Below the pieces are notes generated by a model, which was not told the DNA's origin, did no database searches, and was given only the letters and a program-made list of their open reading frames with translations. The position numbers and the translations under genes were made by a program. Positions 1 through 8,118 of a DNA stretch of 59,695 bases are shown here, in pieces (position 1 is the stretch's first letter; each line of letters opens with the position of its first letter). The DNA comes from Bacillota bacterium. Its GTDB lineage: Bacteria; Bacillota; Clostridia; Acetivibrionales; DTU013. The stretch covers positions 1 to 59,695 of the forward strand of contig JAEYON010000027.1 in the NCBI GenBank assembly GCA_023411645.1, read 5' to 3'.

Positions 1-109
1 TAGAACATGAGCGAAAACCGGATGAAGGCGGCCAAACACAAAAGTTATAAAGGTAAACAAATATGGAAACAGAAACCAAAATATTTTCTACAAATATTTT
101 TTTAGGTAC

Positions 110-138
110 TTGCATTGTTCCGCTGGATGTAGTAAAAT
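110..138 (+). promoter_or_regulatory. Promoter of the S10 operon
   Basis: A TTGCAT -35 (110-115) and a TAAAAT -10 (133-138) lie exactly 17 bases apart. This is the best vegetative-type promoter upstream of rpsJ and implies a leader of about 400 nt. The start site itself is inferred. Confidence 0.55.
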
Positions 139-144
139 ATCTCT

Positions 145-551
145 TGCTGTGACATGACATACGATGAAATGGGAGATTGCTATTCTTTGAAGTAGGGAAC
201 TTCCATTGAGAATGTCCGATTCATGAAACCGGGCGACAAGTCACTGTACATTTTGCGAGAACACAGAAAGTGTGTCTGTTTGTAAAGTACAGCCCAGGTT
301 TTTACTAGCCTTATGGCTATGTAAGCATCTGGGTTTTAAAATAGCAAAACATGAAACACCCGGCATAGTGTACAGAAAAAGCTTGTTGTACGTAACAATC
401 AAAAGGTGGCGTCTCCTAACACAAGGGAATAACGCATGGTCCAGATCATAGATGTTGAACCGGGTTATTCAAAAGGGTACATTCCTTAAAATATAGGAAT
501 ACCCAGTGTTAAGAAAGGAATGTCCCCTAACATAAGACAGGAGGTTATTGT
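145..551 (+). promoter_or_regulatory. Structured S10-operon leader with terminator-like hairpin and bistable element
   Basis: The leader contains several strong pairings. CTGTAC (244-249) pairs with GTACAG (287-292) around an ACACA/TGTGT hairpin. CCCAG (293-297) pairs with CTGGG (329-333), enclosing TTAC/GTAA and AGCC/GGCT and followed by TTTT, as in an intrinsic attenuator. GAATAAC (427-433) pairs with GTTATTC (464-470). GGGT..ATTCC (475-485) can pair either with GGAATACCC (496-504) or, over 12 bp, with AAGGAATGTCCC (515-526). In enterobacteria this leader is controlled by L4; whether that holds here is unknown. Rightward of 526 lies the rpsJ ribosome binding site AGGAGG (539-544). Nothing protein-coding is evident in 1-551. 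Confidence 0.5.
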
Positions 552-863
552 ATGGCAAACAATCAAAAAATCAGAATCAGACTGAAAGCATTTGATCATC
601 AGGTACTTGATCAGTCGGCCGAGAAAATTGTCGATACTGCGAAAAGAACCGGTGCACAGGTTTCAGGACCTGTTCCGCTTCCGACACAGAAGGAAATCAT
701 GACAATACTCAGGGCCCCTCACAAGTATAAAGATGCACGTGAGCAATTTGAGATGAGAACTCACAAGAGACTTATAGACATACTGATGCCAACACCAAAA
801 ACGGTTGATGCGCTCATGAGACTGGATTTACCGGCCGGCGTTGATATAGAGATCAAGCTGTAA
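552..863 (+). CDS. rpsJ: 30S ribosomal protein S10
   Basis: The 103-residue product is normal length for S10 of the small-subunit head, also known as NusE in antitermination complexes. The N-terminal IRIRLKAFDHQVLDQS and the motif GPVPLPTQ are family hallmarks. An AGGAGG site 7 nt upstream fixes the ATG. It is the first gene of the S10 operon, preceded by a long structured leader that may regulate the whole cluster. Confidence 0.98.
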   Translation: MANNQKIRIRLKAFDHQVLDQSAEKIVDTAKRTGAQVSGPVPLPTQKEIMTILRAPHKYKDAREQFEMRTHKRLIDILMPTPKTVDALMRLDLPAGVDIEIKL

Positions 864-946
864 ATGCTTTGATACGTCAATTGCAGTAAAATGAGTGATC
901 ATGTTCACAAGCGATTGTGAACCAATGATAATTAGGAGGTTTTTTA

Positions 947-1585
947 ATGAACAAGTTTATTCTTGGTAAGAAAATCGGCATGACACAGATATTCAACGAT
1001 GCCGGTCTGGCAATTCCGGTGACAGTCATACAGGCTGGCCCGTGTGCTGTTGTCCAGAAGAAAACAGTTGAGAATGACGGCTATACGGCAATAAAGCTTG
1101 GATTTGGCGAAGTCCAGGAAAAAAAGCTGAATAAGCCTGACAAGGGTTTATTTGCAAAGATAAAAGTGGCTTCAAAGAAATATCTGAAGGAATTCAGAAC
1201 TGATGATGCGGACAAGTATGAAGTGGGCCAGGAAGTCAAGGTGGCCGACATGTTCAGCGACGGCGACATCATTGATGTTAGCGGTATATCAAAAGGTAAA
1301 GGCTTTCAAGGTACCATCAGGCGGTATGGTCAAAGTCGCGGCCTTGAAACTCACGGCTCCATGTATCATAGAAGAGTAGGTTCAATGGGCGCCGGTACAA
1401 GCCCTGGAAGAGTTTACAAAGGAAAGAAAGAGCCGGGTCATATGGGAACGGATAAAGTAACGATCCAGAACCTGAACGTAGTCAAAGTTGATGCAGAAAG
1501 AAATCTGCTTCTCGTTAAAGGCGCAGTTCCGGGACCCAAAGGTGGTCTGGTCGTTGTAAAAGGAGCCGTTAAATCCGGCAAGTAA
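947..1585 (+). CDS. rplC: 50S ribosomal protein L3
   Basis: The 212-residue protein binds 23S rRNA early in large-subunit assembly and its central loop reaches towards the peptidyl-transferase centre. ILGKKIGMTQIF at the N-terminus and GSMGAGTSPGRVYKGKK at about residues 145-161 are diagnostic. The start follows TAGGAGGT. It is the second gene of the S10 operon, with rplD 24 nt downstream. Confidence 0.98.
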   Translation: MNKFILGKKIGMTQIFNDAGLAIPVTVIQAGPCAVVQKKTVENDGYTAIKLGFGEVQEKKLNKPDKGLFAKIKVASKKYLKEFRTDDADKYEVGQEVKVADMFSDGDIIDVSGISKGKGFQGTIRRYGQSRGLETHGSMYHRRVGSMGAGTSPGRVYKGKKEPGHMGTDKVTIQNLNVVKVDAERNLLLVKGAVPGPKGGLVVVKGAVKSGK

Positions 1586-1609
1586 TTCAGATGGGAGGAG
1601 GAAGCGATT

Positions 1610-2233
1610 ATGCCAAAAGTTGACTTATACAATATGAAAGGCGAGACGGTCGGCGAAATTGAACTGAACGACGATATTTTCGGAATCAAGGTCAATAATA
1701 ATGCCGTACATCTTGCTGTACAAAATCAATTAGCTAATAAAAGGCAAGGTACACAGTCCACCAAAACCAAAAGTGAGGTAAGAGGCGGTGGTATCAAGCC
1801 GTGGAGACAAAAAGGCACAGGCAGGGCAAGACAAGGCAGCATCCGGTCTGCTCAGTGGATTAAGGGTGGTATTGTTCTTGGACCTAAGCCCAGAAGTTAT
1901 TCTTACACTATTCCGAAGAAACTGAAGAAGCTGGCTCTTAAGTCTGCTCTCACATCAAAGGTTAACGGTAATGAGCTTATGGTTCTTGACCAGTTGAGCT
2001 TTGACAGTATCAAAACAAAACAAATGGCAAATGTGTTGGATTCATTGAAGGTGGAAACCAGCGCATTGATCGTTCTCAACGGCAAAAATGAAACTGTTGA
2101 GAAATCTGCAAGAAACATACCCGGTGTAAAAACTGCATTTGTGAATACGATAAATGTATTTGACATTCTCAAATATGACAAGTTCATAATCACGAAAGAT
2201 GCTGTTGAAAAGGTCGAGGAGGTGTATGCATAA
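1610..2233 (+). CDS. rplD: 50S ribosomal protein L4
   Basis: This 207-residue L4 lines the exit tunnel; in gamma-proteobacteria it also represses its own operon through the S10 leader. The extended loop with RGGGIKPWRQKGTGRARQGS (about residues 58-77) is the rRNA-binding tunnel segment. The start is set by GGGAGGAGG. The stop codon overlaps the start of rplW by one base, implying coupled translation. Confidence 0.98.
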   Translation: MPKVDLYNMKGETVGEIELNDDIFGIKVNNNAVHLAVQNQLANKRQGTQSTKTKSEVRGGGIKPWRQKGTGRARQGSIRSAQWIKGGIVLGPKPRSYSYTIPKKLKKLALKSALTSKVNGNELMVLDQLSFDSIKTKQMANVLDSLKVETSALIVLNGKNETVEKSARNIPGVKTAFVNTINVFDILKYDKFIITKDAVEKVEEVYA

Positions 2234-2586
2234 TGAGAACTCCGGAAGATATCATCTTAAGACCGTTTATTACTGAAAAAAGCAACATCGATGTGGCCAG
2301 CGGAAAGTACACATTTATCGTAAATGTAAATGCGACTAAATCTGAAATCAAGCAGGCTGCCGAGAGACTCTTTCAGGTTAAGGTGCTTGCGGTGAACACG
2401 CTGAACTATGAGGGAAAGATCAAGAGAATGGGCGTTCACACAGGACCAAGGCCGGATTGGAAAAAAGCGGTAATTAAAATAGACCTTGATCCGAAGCCGG
2501 AAACATATCTGGCGAAGGGCGGCAAGGAAACAGTCAGCAGCAAAAAGTATAAAACAAGCATTGAAGAGTACGGCGTAACGCAGTAA
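2233..2586 (+). CDS. rplW: 50S ribosomal protein L23
   Basis: L23 sits at the tunnel exit and docks trigger factor and signal recognition particle. The 117-residue protein starts with the typical DIILRPFITEKS motif and has the NVNATKSEIKQA segment. It is longer than many homologues (about 95 residues) because of a charged C-terminal tail ending in EEYGVTQ. It overlaps rplD by one base. The client chaperone gene tig is also in this window (44048). Confidence 0.97.
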   Translation: MRTPEDIILRPFITEKSNIDVASGKYTFIVNVNATKSEIKQAAERLFQVKVLAVNTLNYEGKIKRMGVHTGPRPDWKKAVIKIDLDPKPETYLAKGGKETVSSKKYKTSIEEYGVTQ

Positions 2587-2667
2587 GGATCTGGCTTTGC
2601 GTCAGCAAAACGATGTCCGGTAATAAAGCAAAGTTATTACGTTTTCAAGATTAAGGAGTGAGAAGAC

Positions 2668-3501
2668 ATGGCAGTAAAAAAGTATAGTCCTACTTCTCCC
2701 GCCAGAAGGTTCATGACGGTTTCCACTTTTGAGGAAATAACCAAGACCGAACCTGAAAAGTCTCTTTTGGAGACTTTGAAGAAAACAGGCGGAAGAAATG
2801 TTTACGGCAGGATCACCGTGCGCCACAGAGGTGGCGGAGCAACTCGCAAATATAGAGTTATAGATTTTAAAAGAGATAAAGACGGCATTAATGCTAAGGT
2901 AGCCGCAATTGAATATGATCCAAACAGGACTGCAAATATTGCTCTTCTCTACTATGTAGACGGAGAAAAAAGGTATATACTAGCACCTGTTGACCTGAAA
3001 GTCGGCGACATCATAGAGTCGGGACCGGAAGCAGATATTAAACCGGGAAACTCTCTTCCGCTTGCCAACATACCAGTCGGCACCCTGATACACAACATCG
3101 AGCTGAAACCCGGCAAAGGCGGGCAGCTTGTAAGGGCAGCAGGAAATTCAGCCCAACTCATGGCAAAGGAAGGCGATTATGCGCAGGTAAGGCTTCCTTC
3201 CGGTGAAGTTAGAATGATTAGAATACAATGCAAAGCATCCATTGGACAGCTGAGCAATATTGAAAATGAAAATATTTCAATTGGTAAGGCCGGCAGGAAA
3301 AGATGGATGGGTATCAGACCTACTGTACGCGGCGTTGTTATGAATCCGGTAGATCATCCTCACGGTGGTGGTGAAGGTAAGTCCCCAATCGGAAGGCCAA
3401 GTCCGGTAACTCCCTGGGGTAAGCCGACACTTGGTTATAAAACAAGGAAGAAGAAAAACAAATCTGATAAGTTCATAGTCAAGAGAAGGAATCAGAAATA
3501 A
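2668..3501 (+). CDS. rplB: 50S ribosomal protein L2
   Basis: The 277-residue L2 is essential for subunit association and the peptidyl-transferase centre. GRNVYGRITVRHRGGG near residue 45 and the C-terminal NPVDHPHGGGEG, with the conserved active-site-proximal histidine, are clear. The start follows AAGGAGTG. An 81-nt gap separates it from rplW without an obvious terminator. Confidence 0.98.
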   Translation: MAVKKYSPTSPARRFMTVSTFEEITKTEPEKSLLETLKKTGGRNVYGRITVRHRGGGATRKYRVIDFKRDKDGINAKVAAIEYDPNRTANIALLYYVDGEKRYILAPVDLKVGDIIESGPEADIKPGNSLPLANIPVGTLIHNIELKPGKGGQLVRAAGNSAQLMAKEGDYAQVRLPSGEVRMIRIQCKASIGQLSNIENENISIGKAGRKRWMGIRPTVRGVVMNPVDHPHGGGEGKSPIGRPSPVTPWGKPTLGYKTRKKKNKSDKFIVKRRNQK

Positions 3502-3547
3502 CAAATGTTACGGGAATCCGAAGTAAGGAAAGGAGGACTGACACCAA

Positions 3548-3832
3548 ATGAGCAGATCTTTAAAGAAAGGACCATATGTTGATTTACGACTCCTCAAAAG
3601 AATAGAGGATATGAACAAGGTAAACGACAAGAAAGTGCTGAAGAGCTGGTCCAGAGCATCAACAATATACCCTCAGATGGTTGGACATACTATCGCAGTA
3701 CATGACGGCAGAAAGCATGTACCAGTATATATAACCGAAGATATGGTGGGCCACAAGCTTGGGGAATTTGCACCGACAAGAACATTCAGAGGTCACGGGC
3801 ACCATACCGAAAAGTCAACTTCCCTGAAGTAA
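3548..3832 (+). CDS. rpsS: 30S ribosomal protein S19
   Basis: The 94-residue protein of the 30S head contacts the A-site finger. MSRSLKKGPYVD at the N-terminus and GHKLGEFAPTRTFRGH at the C-terminus are family signatures. A GGAGG site lies upstream of the ATG. It sits in the standard rplB-rpsS-rplV order. Confidence 0.98.
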   Translation: MSRSLKKGPYVDLRLLKRIEDMNKVNDKKVLKSWSRASTIYPQMVGHTIAVHDGRKHVPVYITEDMVGHKLGEFAPTRTFRGHGHHTEKSTSLK

Positions 3833-3874
3833 TATTGTACAAAACAAGCTTAATGCCGAAAGGAGGAATTCCAG

Positions 3875-4354
3875 TTGGAAAAGAAGGTCAAATCGAAAGA
3901 AGAACTTCTTAAGGAAAAGGATCAAATTCTGGATGAATATAATAAGACCAGCAGACAATTTCAAAAGCCTGCTTTGTTGACCAAGAAAGAGAAGAAGGTT
4001 CTTGGCGTTGGTAAAGACGAAGGAAGAGCGGTTCTGAAGTATGCAAGAATATCTTCCAGAAAAGTTAAAATTGTTCTTGATCTTATAAAAGGTAAAGGTA
4101 TTGATGAGGCTTATGCTATCGTTAGATATACGCCGAAATCTGCTTCAGAAGTAATCTACAAGCTTTTGAAATCAGCTGAGGCCAATGCTACCAATGATCC
4201 TACAAAAGGGCTTTCCAGAGACGGTCTTGTTGTAGCTGAAGCATATGCATCACAAGGGCCGACACTTAAGAGGATCATGCCGAGGGCAAAGGGCAGGGCA
4301 AACAGGATCAGAAAGAGGACCAGCCACATTACTGTTGTATTAAAGGAAAAGTGA
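3875..4354 (+). CDS. rplV: 50S ribosomal protein L22 with N-terminal extension
   Basis: The C-terminal part, from about ARISSRKVKIVLDLI to HITVVLKEK, is a normal L22 of about 110 residues, which reaches into the exit tunnel. It is preceded by an unusual basic, helical extension of about 50 residues rich in Lys and Glu. The start is TTG with AGGAGG (3861-3866) 8 nt upstream, and no good site exists further downstream, so the extension appears real. The tunnel-tip region PRAKGRANRIRKRT is intact. An extension like this occurs in some clostridial L22 proteins as far as I recall. Confidence 0.95.
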   Translation: MEKKVKSKEELLKEKDQILDEYNKTSRQFQKPALLTKKEKKVLGVGKDEGRAVLKYARISSRKVKIVLDLIKGKGIDEAYAIVRYTPKSASEVIYKLLKSAEANATNDPTKGLSRDGLVVAEAYASQGPTLKRIMPRAKGRANRIRKRTSHITVVLKEK

Positions 4355-4391
4355 TATACCCGCAGAAATATGTGTAGAAGGAGGTTTGATG

Positions 4392-5060
4392 ATGGGCCAG
4401 AAGGTAAATCCACATGGATTGAGAATAGGTATAATCAAGGATTGGGATACCAAATGGTATGCCAATAGTAAAAATTTTGGTGATTTTCTTGTGGAAGACA
4501 ATAAAATCAGAAAATATGTCAAAAACAAGTTATATATTTCCGGAGTATCGAGAATTGAGATCGAAAGGGCTGCGAACAAGATCAAGGTCAATGTTCATAC
4601 AGCTAAGCCCGGCATTGTTATCGGAAAGGGTGGCGCCGGCATTGAAGAACTTCGTAAGGAAGTTGAAGATCTTACCGGTAAGAGCGTTCTGATTAATATT
4701 ACGGAAATAAAGACTCCTGAACTTGACGCTCAGTTGGTCGCTGAGAACATTGCCTCACAGCTTGAGAAAAGAATTTCGTTCAGAAGAGCAATGAAGCAGG
4801 CGATGTCAAGAGCCATGAAGCTTGGAGCAAAGGGTATAAAAACTGGCGTTTCCGGCAGACTCGGCGGCGCTGAAATCGCAAGAAGAGAGCATTATCATGA
4901 GGGAACCATACCACTCCAGACTTTAAGAGCAGATATCGACTATGGCTTTGCAGAAGCGAATACTACTTACGGAAAGCTTGGCGTAAAAACCTGGATATAC
5001 AAGGGTGAAGTGCTTCCCGCTGTCAAGAAGGAAAAGAAAGCGGAAGGAGGCGATCGGTAA
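4392..5060 (+). CDS. rpsC: 30S ribosomal protein S3
   Basis: S3 lines the mRNA entry tunnel. I chose the ATG giving MGQKVNPHGLRIG, the conserved N-terminus, because GAGG (4381-4384) lies 7 nt away. In-frame TTG (4386) and ATG (4389) codons lie just upstream but are too close to that site. The KH domain shows the KPGIVIGKGG loop near residue 75. The product is 222 residues. Its stop codon overlaps the start of rplP. Confidence 0.97.
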   Translation: MGQKVNPHGLRIGIIKDWDTKWYANSKNFGDFLVEDNKIRKYVKNKLYISGVSRIEIERAANKIKVNVHTAKPGIVIGKGGAGIEELRKEVEDLTGKSVLINITEIKTPELDAQLVAENIASQLEKRISFRRAMKQAMSRAMKLGAKGIKTGVSGRLGGAEIARREHYHEGTIPLQTLRADIDYGFAEANTTYGKLGVKTWIYKGEVLPAVKKEKKAEGGDR

Positions 5061-5500
5061 TGTTAATGCCGAAAAGAGTAAAGCGTAGAAGAGTACACAG
5101 AGGCAGGATGACTGGAGTTGCTACCAGAGGAAACTTCCTGTCAAATGGTGAATACGGTTTACAGGCAACTGAACCCGCGTGGATCACAAGCAATCAGATC
5201 GAAGCGGCCAGAATTGCAATGACAAGGTTTACAAAAAGAGGCGGTCAGGTTTGGATAAAAATTTTCCCTGACAAGCCAGTTACTAAGAAACCGGCTGAAA
5301 CCCGCATGGGTAGCGGTAAGGGTTCACCTGAGTACTGGGTCGCGGTAGTAAAACCTGGGAGAGTATTATTTGAAATTGCGGGAGTATCAGAGGAAGCTGC
5401 AAGAGAAGCTATGCGACTGGCAATGCACAAGCTTCCGGTAAAGTGCAAATTCGTAACCCGCAATAATGAAATGGGTGGTGACGAGAATGAAAGTCAGTGA
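5060..5500 (+). CDS. rplP: 50S ribosomal protein L16
   Basis: The 146-residue protein organises the A-site of the 50S subunit. MLMPKRVKRRRVHRGRM and GSGKGSPEYWVAVVKPGR are diagnostic. GGAGG at 5045-5049 lies 10 nt before the ATG, which overlaps the rpsC stop as TAATG. The gene runs 14 nt into rpmC. Confidence 0.98.
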   Translation: MLMPKRVKRRRVHRGRMTGVATRGNFLSNGEYGLQATEPAWITSNQIEAARIAMTRFTKRGGQVWIKIFPDKPVTKKPAETRMGSGKGSPEYWVAVVKPGRVLFEIAGVSEEAAREAMRLAMHKLPVKCKFVTRNNEMGGDENESQ

Positions 5501-5690
5501 AATGAGAGATAAGACACAGGCAGAACTTCAGAAGGAACTGACCGAACTCAAGTCGGAGCTGTTCAAACTTCGTTTCCAGCTTGTCACAAACCAACTGGAA
5601 AATCCAATGAAGCTGAAGGATGTCAAAAAATCAATCGCACGGGTTAAGACTGTGATAAGAGAAAGAGAAATCAAAGGGATACAGGCTTAA
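5487..5690 (+). CDS. rpmC: 50S ribosomal protein L29
   Basis: This short helical protein lies beside L23 at the tunnel exit. I start it at the ATG giving MKVSEMRDKTQ, 67 residues, matching the family length. An upstream in-frame ATG at 5466 would add seven untypical residues and lies inside rplP. The start overlaps the end of rplP by 14 nt, so translation is probably coupled. Confidence 0.95.
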   Translation: MKVSEMRDKTQAELQKELTELKSELFKLRFQLVTNQLENPMKLKDVKKSIARVKTVIREREIKGIQA

Positions 5691-5719
5691 TTATGAGTAT
5701 TAGGAAAGGAGGTATCAGC

Positions 5720-5977
5720 TTGGAAGAAAGAGCAATGAGGAAGACCAGAACAGGTAAGGTTGTCAGTGACAAGATGGATAAAACGATTGTTGTTGCGATA
5801 GAGACAAGCGTAAAGCACCCGTTGTACAAAAAAATTATCAAAAGGACATATAAGCTGAAGGCTCATGACGAGAATAATGAATGTGCAATTGGCGATAAGG
5901 TAAAGGTAATGGAGACCCGCCCGCTTAGTAAGGATAAAAGGTGGAGGCTCGTCGAGATCGTAGAAAAGGCTCGTTAA
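5720..5977 (+). CDS. rpsQ: 30S ribosomal protein S17
   Basis: The 85-residue OB-fold protein is a primary binder of 16S rRNA. The best start is TTG at 5720, with AAAGGAGGT (5705-5713) upstream. The longer in-frame ATG at 5693 would put that site inside the gene. MRKTRTGKVVSDKMDKTIVV and ETRPLSKDKRWRLVEI are family motifs. It ends the first half of the cluster before rplN. Confidence 0.96.
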   Translation: MEERAMRKTRTGKVVSDKMDKTIVVAIETSVKHPLYKKIIKRTYKLKAHDENNECAIGDKVKVMETRPLSKDKRWRLVEIVEKAR

Positions 5978-6014
5978 TAGAGGAGTTCAATAGTTGCTGG
6001 AAGGAGGTACTGAT

Positions 6015-6383
6015 ATGATCCAAGTTCAGTCTATGGTAAAGTCAGCAGATAATACTGGAGCAAAAGAAATGATGTGTATCAAGGTTCTTGGCGGCTCCAT
6101 GAGAAGATATGCAAATATAGGCGATGTAATCGTAGCATCCGTTAAAAGCGCAACACCCGGCGGAGTTGTTAAAAAGGGTGAGATTGTCAAGTGTGTTATC
6201 GTACGTACCAGAAAAGGTGTAAGAAGGCCGGATGGTTCGTATATAAAGTTTGATGAGAATGCCGCAGTAATAATAAAGGATGATAAAAACCCCAGAGGAA
6301 CACGTATATTTGGCCCTGTTGCGAGAGAATTGAGAGAAAAGGAATACATGAAGATACTCTCGCTCGCGCCGGAAGTTCTGTAG
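6015..6383 (+). CDS. rplN: 50S ribosomal protein L14
   Basis: The 122-residue L14 sits at the subunit interface. The ATG at 6015 gives MIQVQSMVKSADNTGAKE, the conserved N-terminus, with AAGGAGGT 7 nt upstream. An in-frame upstream TTG at 5994 is ignored. Conserved GVRRPDGSYIKFDENAAVI follows. This opens the spc part of the cluster. Confidence 0.98.
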   Translation: MIQVQSMVKSADNTGAKEMMCIKVLGGSMRRYANIGDVIVASVKSATPGGVVKKGEIVKCVIVRTRKGVRRPDGSYIKFDENAAVIIKDDKNPRGTRIFGPVARELREKEYMKILSLAPEVL

Positions 6384-6399
6384 GAGGAGGTGGCTTAAA

Positions 6400-6747
6400 T
6401 TGGCGAACAATGTGCATGTAAAAACTGGAGATACGGTATATGTACTCTCAGGTAAGGATAAGGGTAAAAAAGGCAAGGTGCTTGTAGTAAACCCGGATGA
6501 CATGTCTGTGCTTGTTGAAGGCGTAAACATGAACACGAAGCATAAAAAACCAAGAGGCAGATACCAGCAAGGTGGTATAATTCATCAGGAATCACCGATC
6601 AGCAGTTCAAAAGTAATGCTGGTATGTGCAAGATGCAAAGCGCCGACCAAAGTTTCGAAGGTTGTTCACGAAAACGGTCAGAAGGATCGTGTTTGTAAGA
6701 GGTGTGGAGAGGTTGTAGACACACAGAAAGAGTCAAAGGAAGATTAA
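6400..6747 (+). CDS. rplX: 50S ribosomal protein L24 with Cys4 motif
   Basis: L24 initiates 50S assembly. The KOW segment (VKTGDTVYVLSGKDKGKKG) lies at residues 5-25. The C-terminal half carries two CxxC pairs, CARC and CKRC, which could bind zinc; many L24 proteins retain only parts of this. The start is TTG after GGAGGAGGTGG, and the length is 115 residues. Confidence 0.97.
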   Translation: MANNVHVKTGDTVYVLSGKDKGKKGKVLVVNPDDMSVLVEGVNMNTKHKKPRGRYQQGGIIHQESPISSSKVMLVCARCKAPTKVSKVVHENGQKDRVCKRCGEVVDTQKESKED

Positions 6748-6778
6748 TAAAGGTCTTCTGAAAGGAGGTTAAGGTCTA

Positions 6779-7318
6779 ATGGCCAGGCTTAAGGACAAAT
6801 ATACACAGGAAGTAAAACCTGCATTGCAGGCAAAGTTTAAATATTCCAGCGTAATGCAGCTGCCGAGACTTGAAAAGGTAGTGCTCAACATGGGAGTTGG
6901 AGAAGTAAAGGAAAACCCCAAAGCACTGGATGCAGCTGTGAATGATATGACAATTATAACCGGACAGAGACCGGTTATAACCAAGGCGAAGAAATCAGTC
7001 GCGAATTTTAAACTCAGAGAAGGAATGAATATAGGTTGTAAGGTAACGCTCCGCGGCGATAAGATGTACAACTTCGTCGATAAGCTGTTCAACGCGGCAC
7101 TTCCCAGAGTTAGAGACTTCAGAGGAGTTTCTGGCAATGCTTTTGACGGAAGAGGCAATTACACTTTAGGTGTAAGAGACCAGCTGATATTTCCGGAAAT
7201 AGAGTATGATAAGGTAGACAAGGCCAGAGGTATGGATGTCGTATTTGTTACCACTGCCAAAACAGACGAGGAAGCAAAAGAGCTTCTGAAGCTTTTGGGA
7301 ATGCCTTTCAGTCAATAA
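6779..7318 (+). CDS. rplE: 50S ribosomal protein L5
   Basis: The 179-residue L5 binds 5S rRNA in the central protuberance and contacts P-site tRNA. VVLNMGVGE, GQRPVITKAKKSVANFKLREG and the C-terminal LLGMPF are diagnostic. AAAGGAGGT lies upstream of the ATG. Confidence 0.98.
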   Translation: MARLKDKYTQEVKPALQAKFKYSSVMQLPRLEKVVLNMGVGEVKENPKALDAAVNDMTIITGQRPVITKAKKSVANFKLREGMNIGCKVTLRGDKMYNFVDKLFNAALPRVRDFRGVSGNAFDGRGNYTLGVRDQLIFPEIEYDKVDKARGMDVVFVTTAKTDEEAKELLKLLGMPFSQ

Positions 7319-7345
7319 AAGGAAAGGTATGGAAGGAGGATAAAC

Positions 7346-7531
7346 GTGGCAAAAAAGTCAATGATTCTTAAACAACAAAGAAGTCCGAAATTCAGCACCA
7401 GGGCCTATAATAGATGCAAGATCTGCGGAAGGCCTCACGCATACATGAGGAAGTTTGGAGTGTGCCGTGTGTGCTTCAGAGTTCTGGCTTATAAAGGGCA
7501 GATACCTGGCGTAAGAAAAGCCAGCTGGTAA
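7346..7531 (+). CDS. rpsZ: 30S ribosomal protein S14, zinc type
   Basis: This 61-residue short S14 has CKIC and CRVC pairs for one zinc ion and the RNA-binding end GQIPGVRKASW. The start is GTG after GGAGGA. It lies between rplE and rpsH as usual in Firmicutes. A zinc-free paralogue would be elsewhere if present. Confidence 0.97.
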   Translation: MAKKSMILKQQRSPKFSTRAYNRCKICGRPHAYMRKFGVCRVCFRVLAYKGQIPGVRKASW

Positions 7532-7556
7532 CAAATTTTGGAAGGAGGTTAAACAT

Positions 7557-7955
7557 ATGCAAATCACAGACGCTATCGCTGACATGTTGACGAGGGTCAG
7601 GAATGCCAGTACAGCAAAACATGAATCCGTTGATATCCCGGCATCCAACATAAAAAAAGATATTGCTCGTATATTGTTGGACGAGGGTTATGTTAAGAAT
7701 GTCGAGTTTATAGAAGACGATAAGCAGGGACTTATTAGACTGGCTCTGAAATATACTGCAGGAAAGCAGAGTGTTATTTCCGGTATAAAGAGGATCAGTA
7801 AACCCGGACTCAGAGTTTATGCCAACAAGGAAGAGCTTCCAAAGGTTCTTGGCGGACTCGGTGTAGCGGTTATTTCTACATCAAGAGGCGTTATGACAGA
7901 TAAAAAAGCAAGGGCTGAAGGGATAGGCGGAGAAGTGCTTGCTTTCATTTGGTAA
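7557..7955 (+). CDS. rpsH: 30S ribosomal protein S8
   Basis: S8 nucleates the central domain of 16S rRNA and in E. coli is the repressor of the spc operon. The 132-residue protein has DAIADMLTRVRNA near the N-terminus and the RNA-binding STSRGVMTDKKAR near the C-terminus. It is followed by an unusual 163-nt gap with two hairpin repeats. Confidence 0.98.
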   Translation: MQITDAIADMLTRVRNASTAKHESVDIPASNIKKDIARILLDEGYVKNVEFIEDDKQGLIRLALKYTAGKQSVISGIKRISKPGLRVYANKEELPKVLGGLGVAVISTSRGVMTDKKARAEGIGGEVLAFIW

Positions 7956-7958
7956 GAT

Positions 7959-8062
7959 AAACTGCTTGCAGCAGGCTACTATGGTAATTCAAGCGCTTAC
8001 GCGTTGAATAAAAACTGCTTGCAGCAGGCTATTAAGGAAATTTAATCGCTTACGCGTTAAAT
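7959..8062 (+). repeat. Two tandem 51-nt hairpin repeats between rpsH and rplF
   Basis: Copies at 7959-8009 and 8012-8062 match at 45 of 51 bases with a 53-nt period. Each begins with the same 20 bases, containing the small hairpin CTGCT-TGC-AGCAG, and ends in a second hairpin with arms ATTCAA/TTGAAT (copy 1) or ATTTAA/TTAAAT (copy 2), a bulge, CGC/GCG and loop TTAC. The C-G pair of copy 1 is a T-A pair in copy 2, a compensatory change. No gene is seen here; rplF follows at 8119. Confidence 0.75.
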
Positions 8063-8118
8063 GTATCTGAAAAGGGTTCGAGAGAGCTCATAATTTAAAG
8101 AACAGGAGGTGCACGTAT

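Noticed and set aside
8..106. Short frame of 32 codons at the left edge
   Set aside because: Basic, without ribosome binding site or recognisable similarity, and upstream of the S10 promoter.
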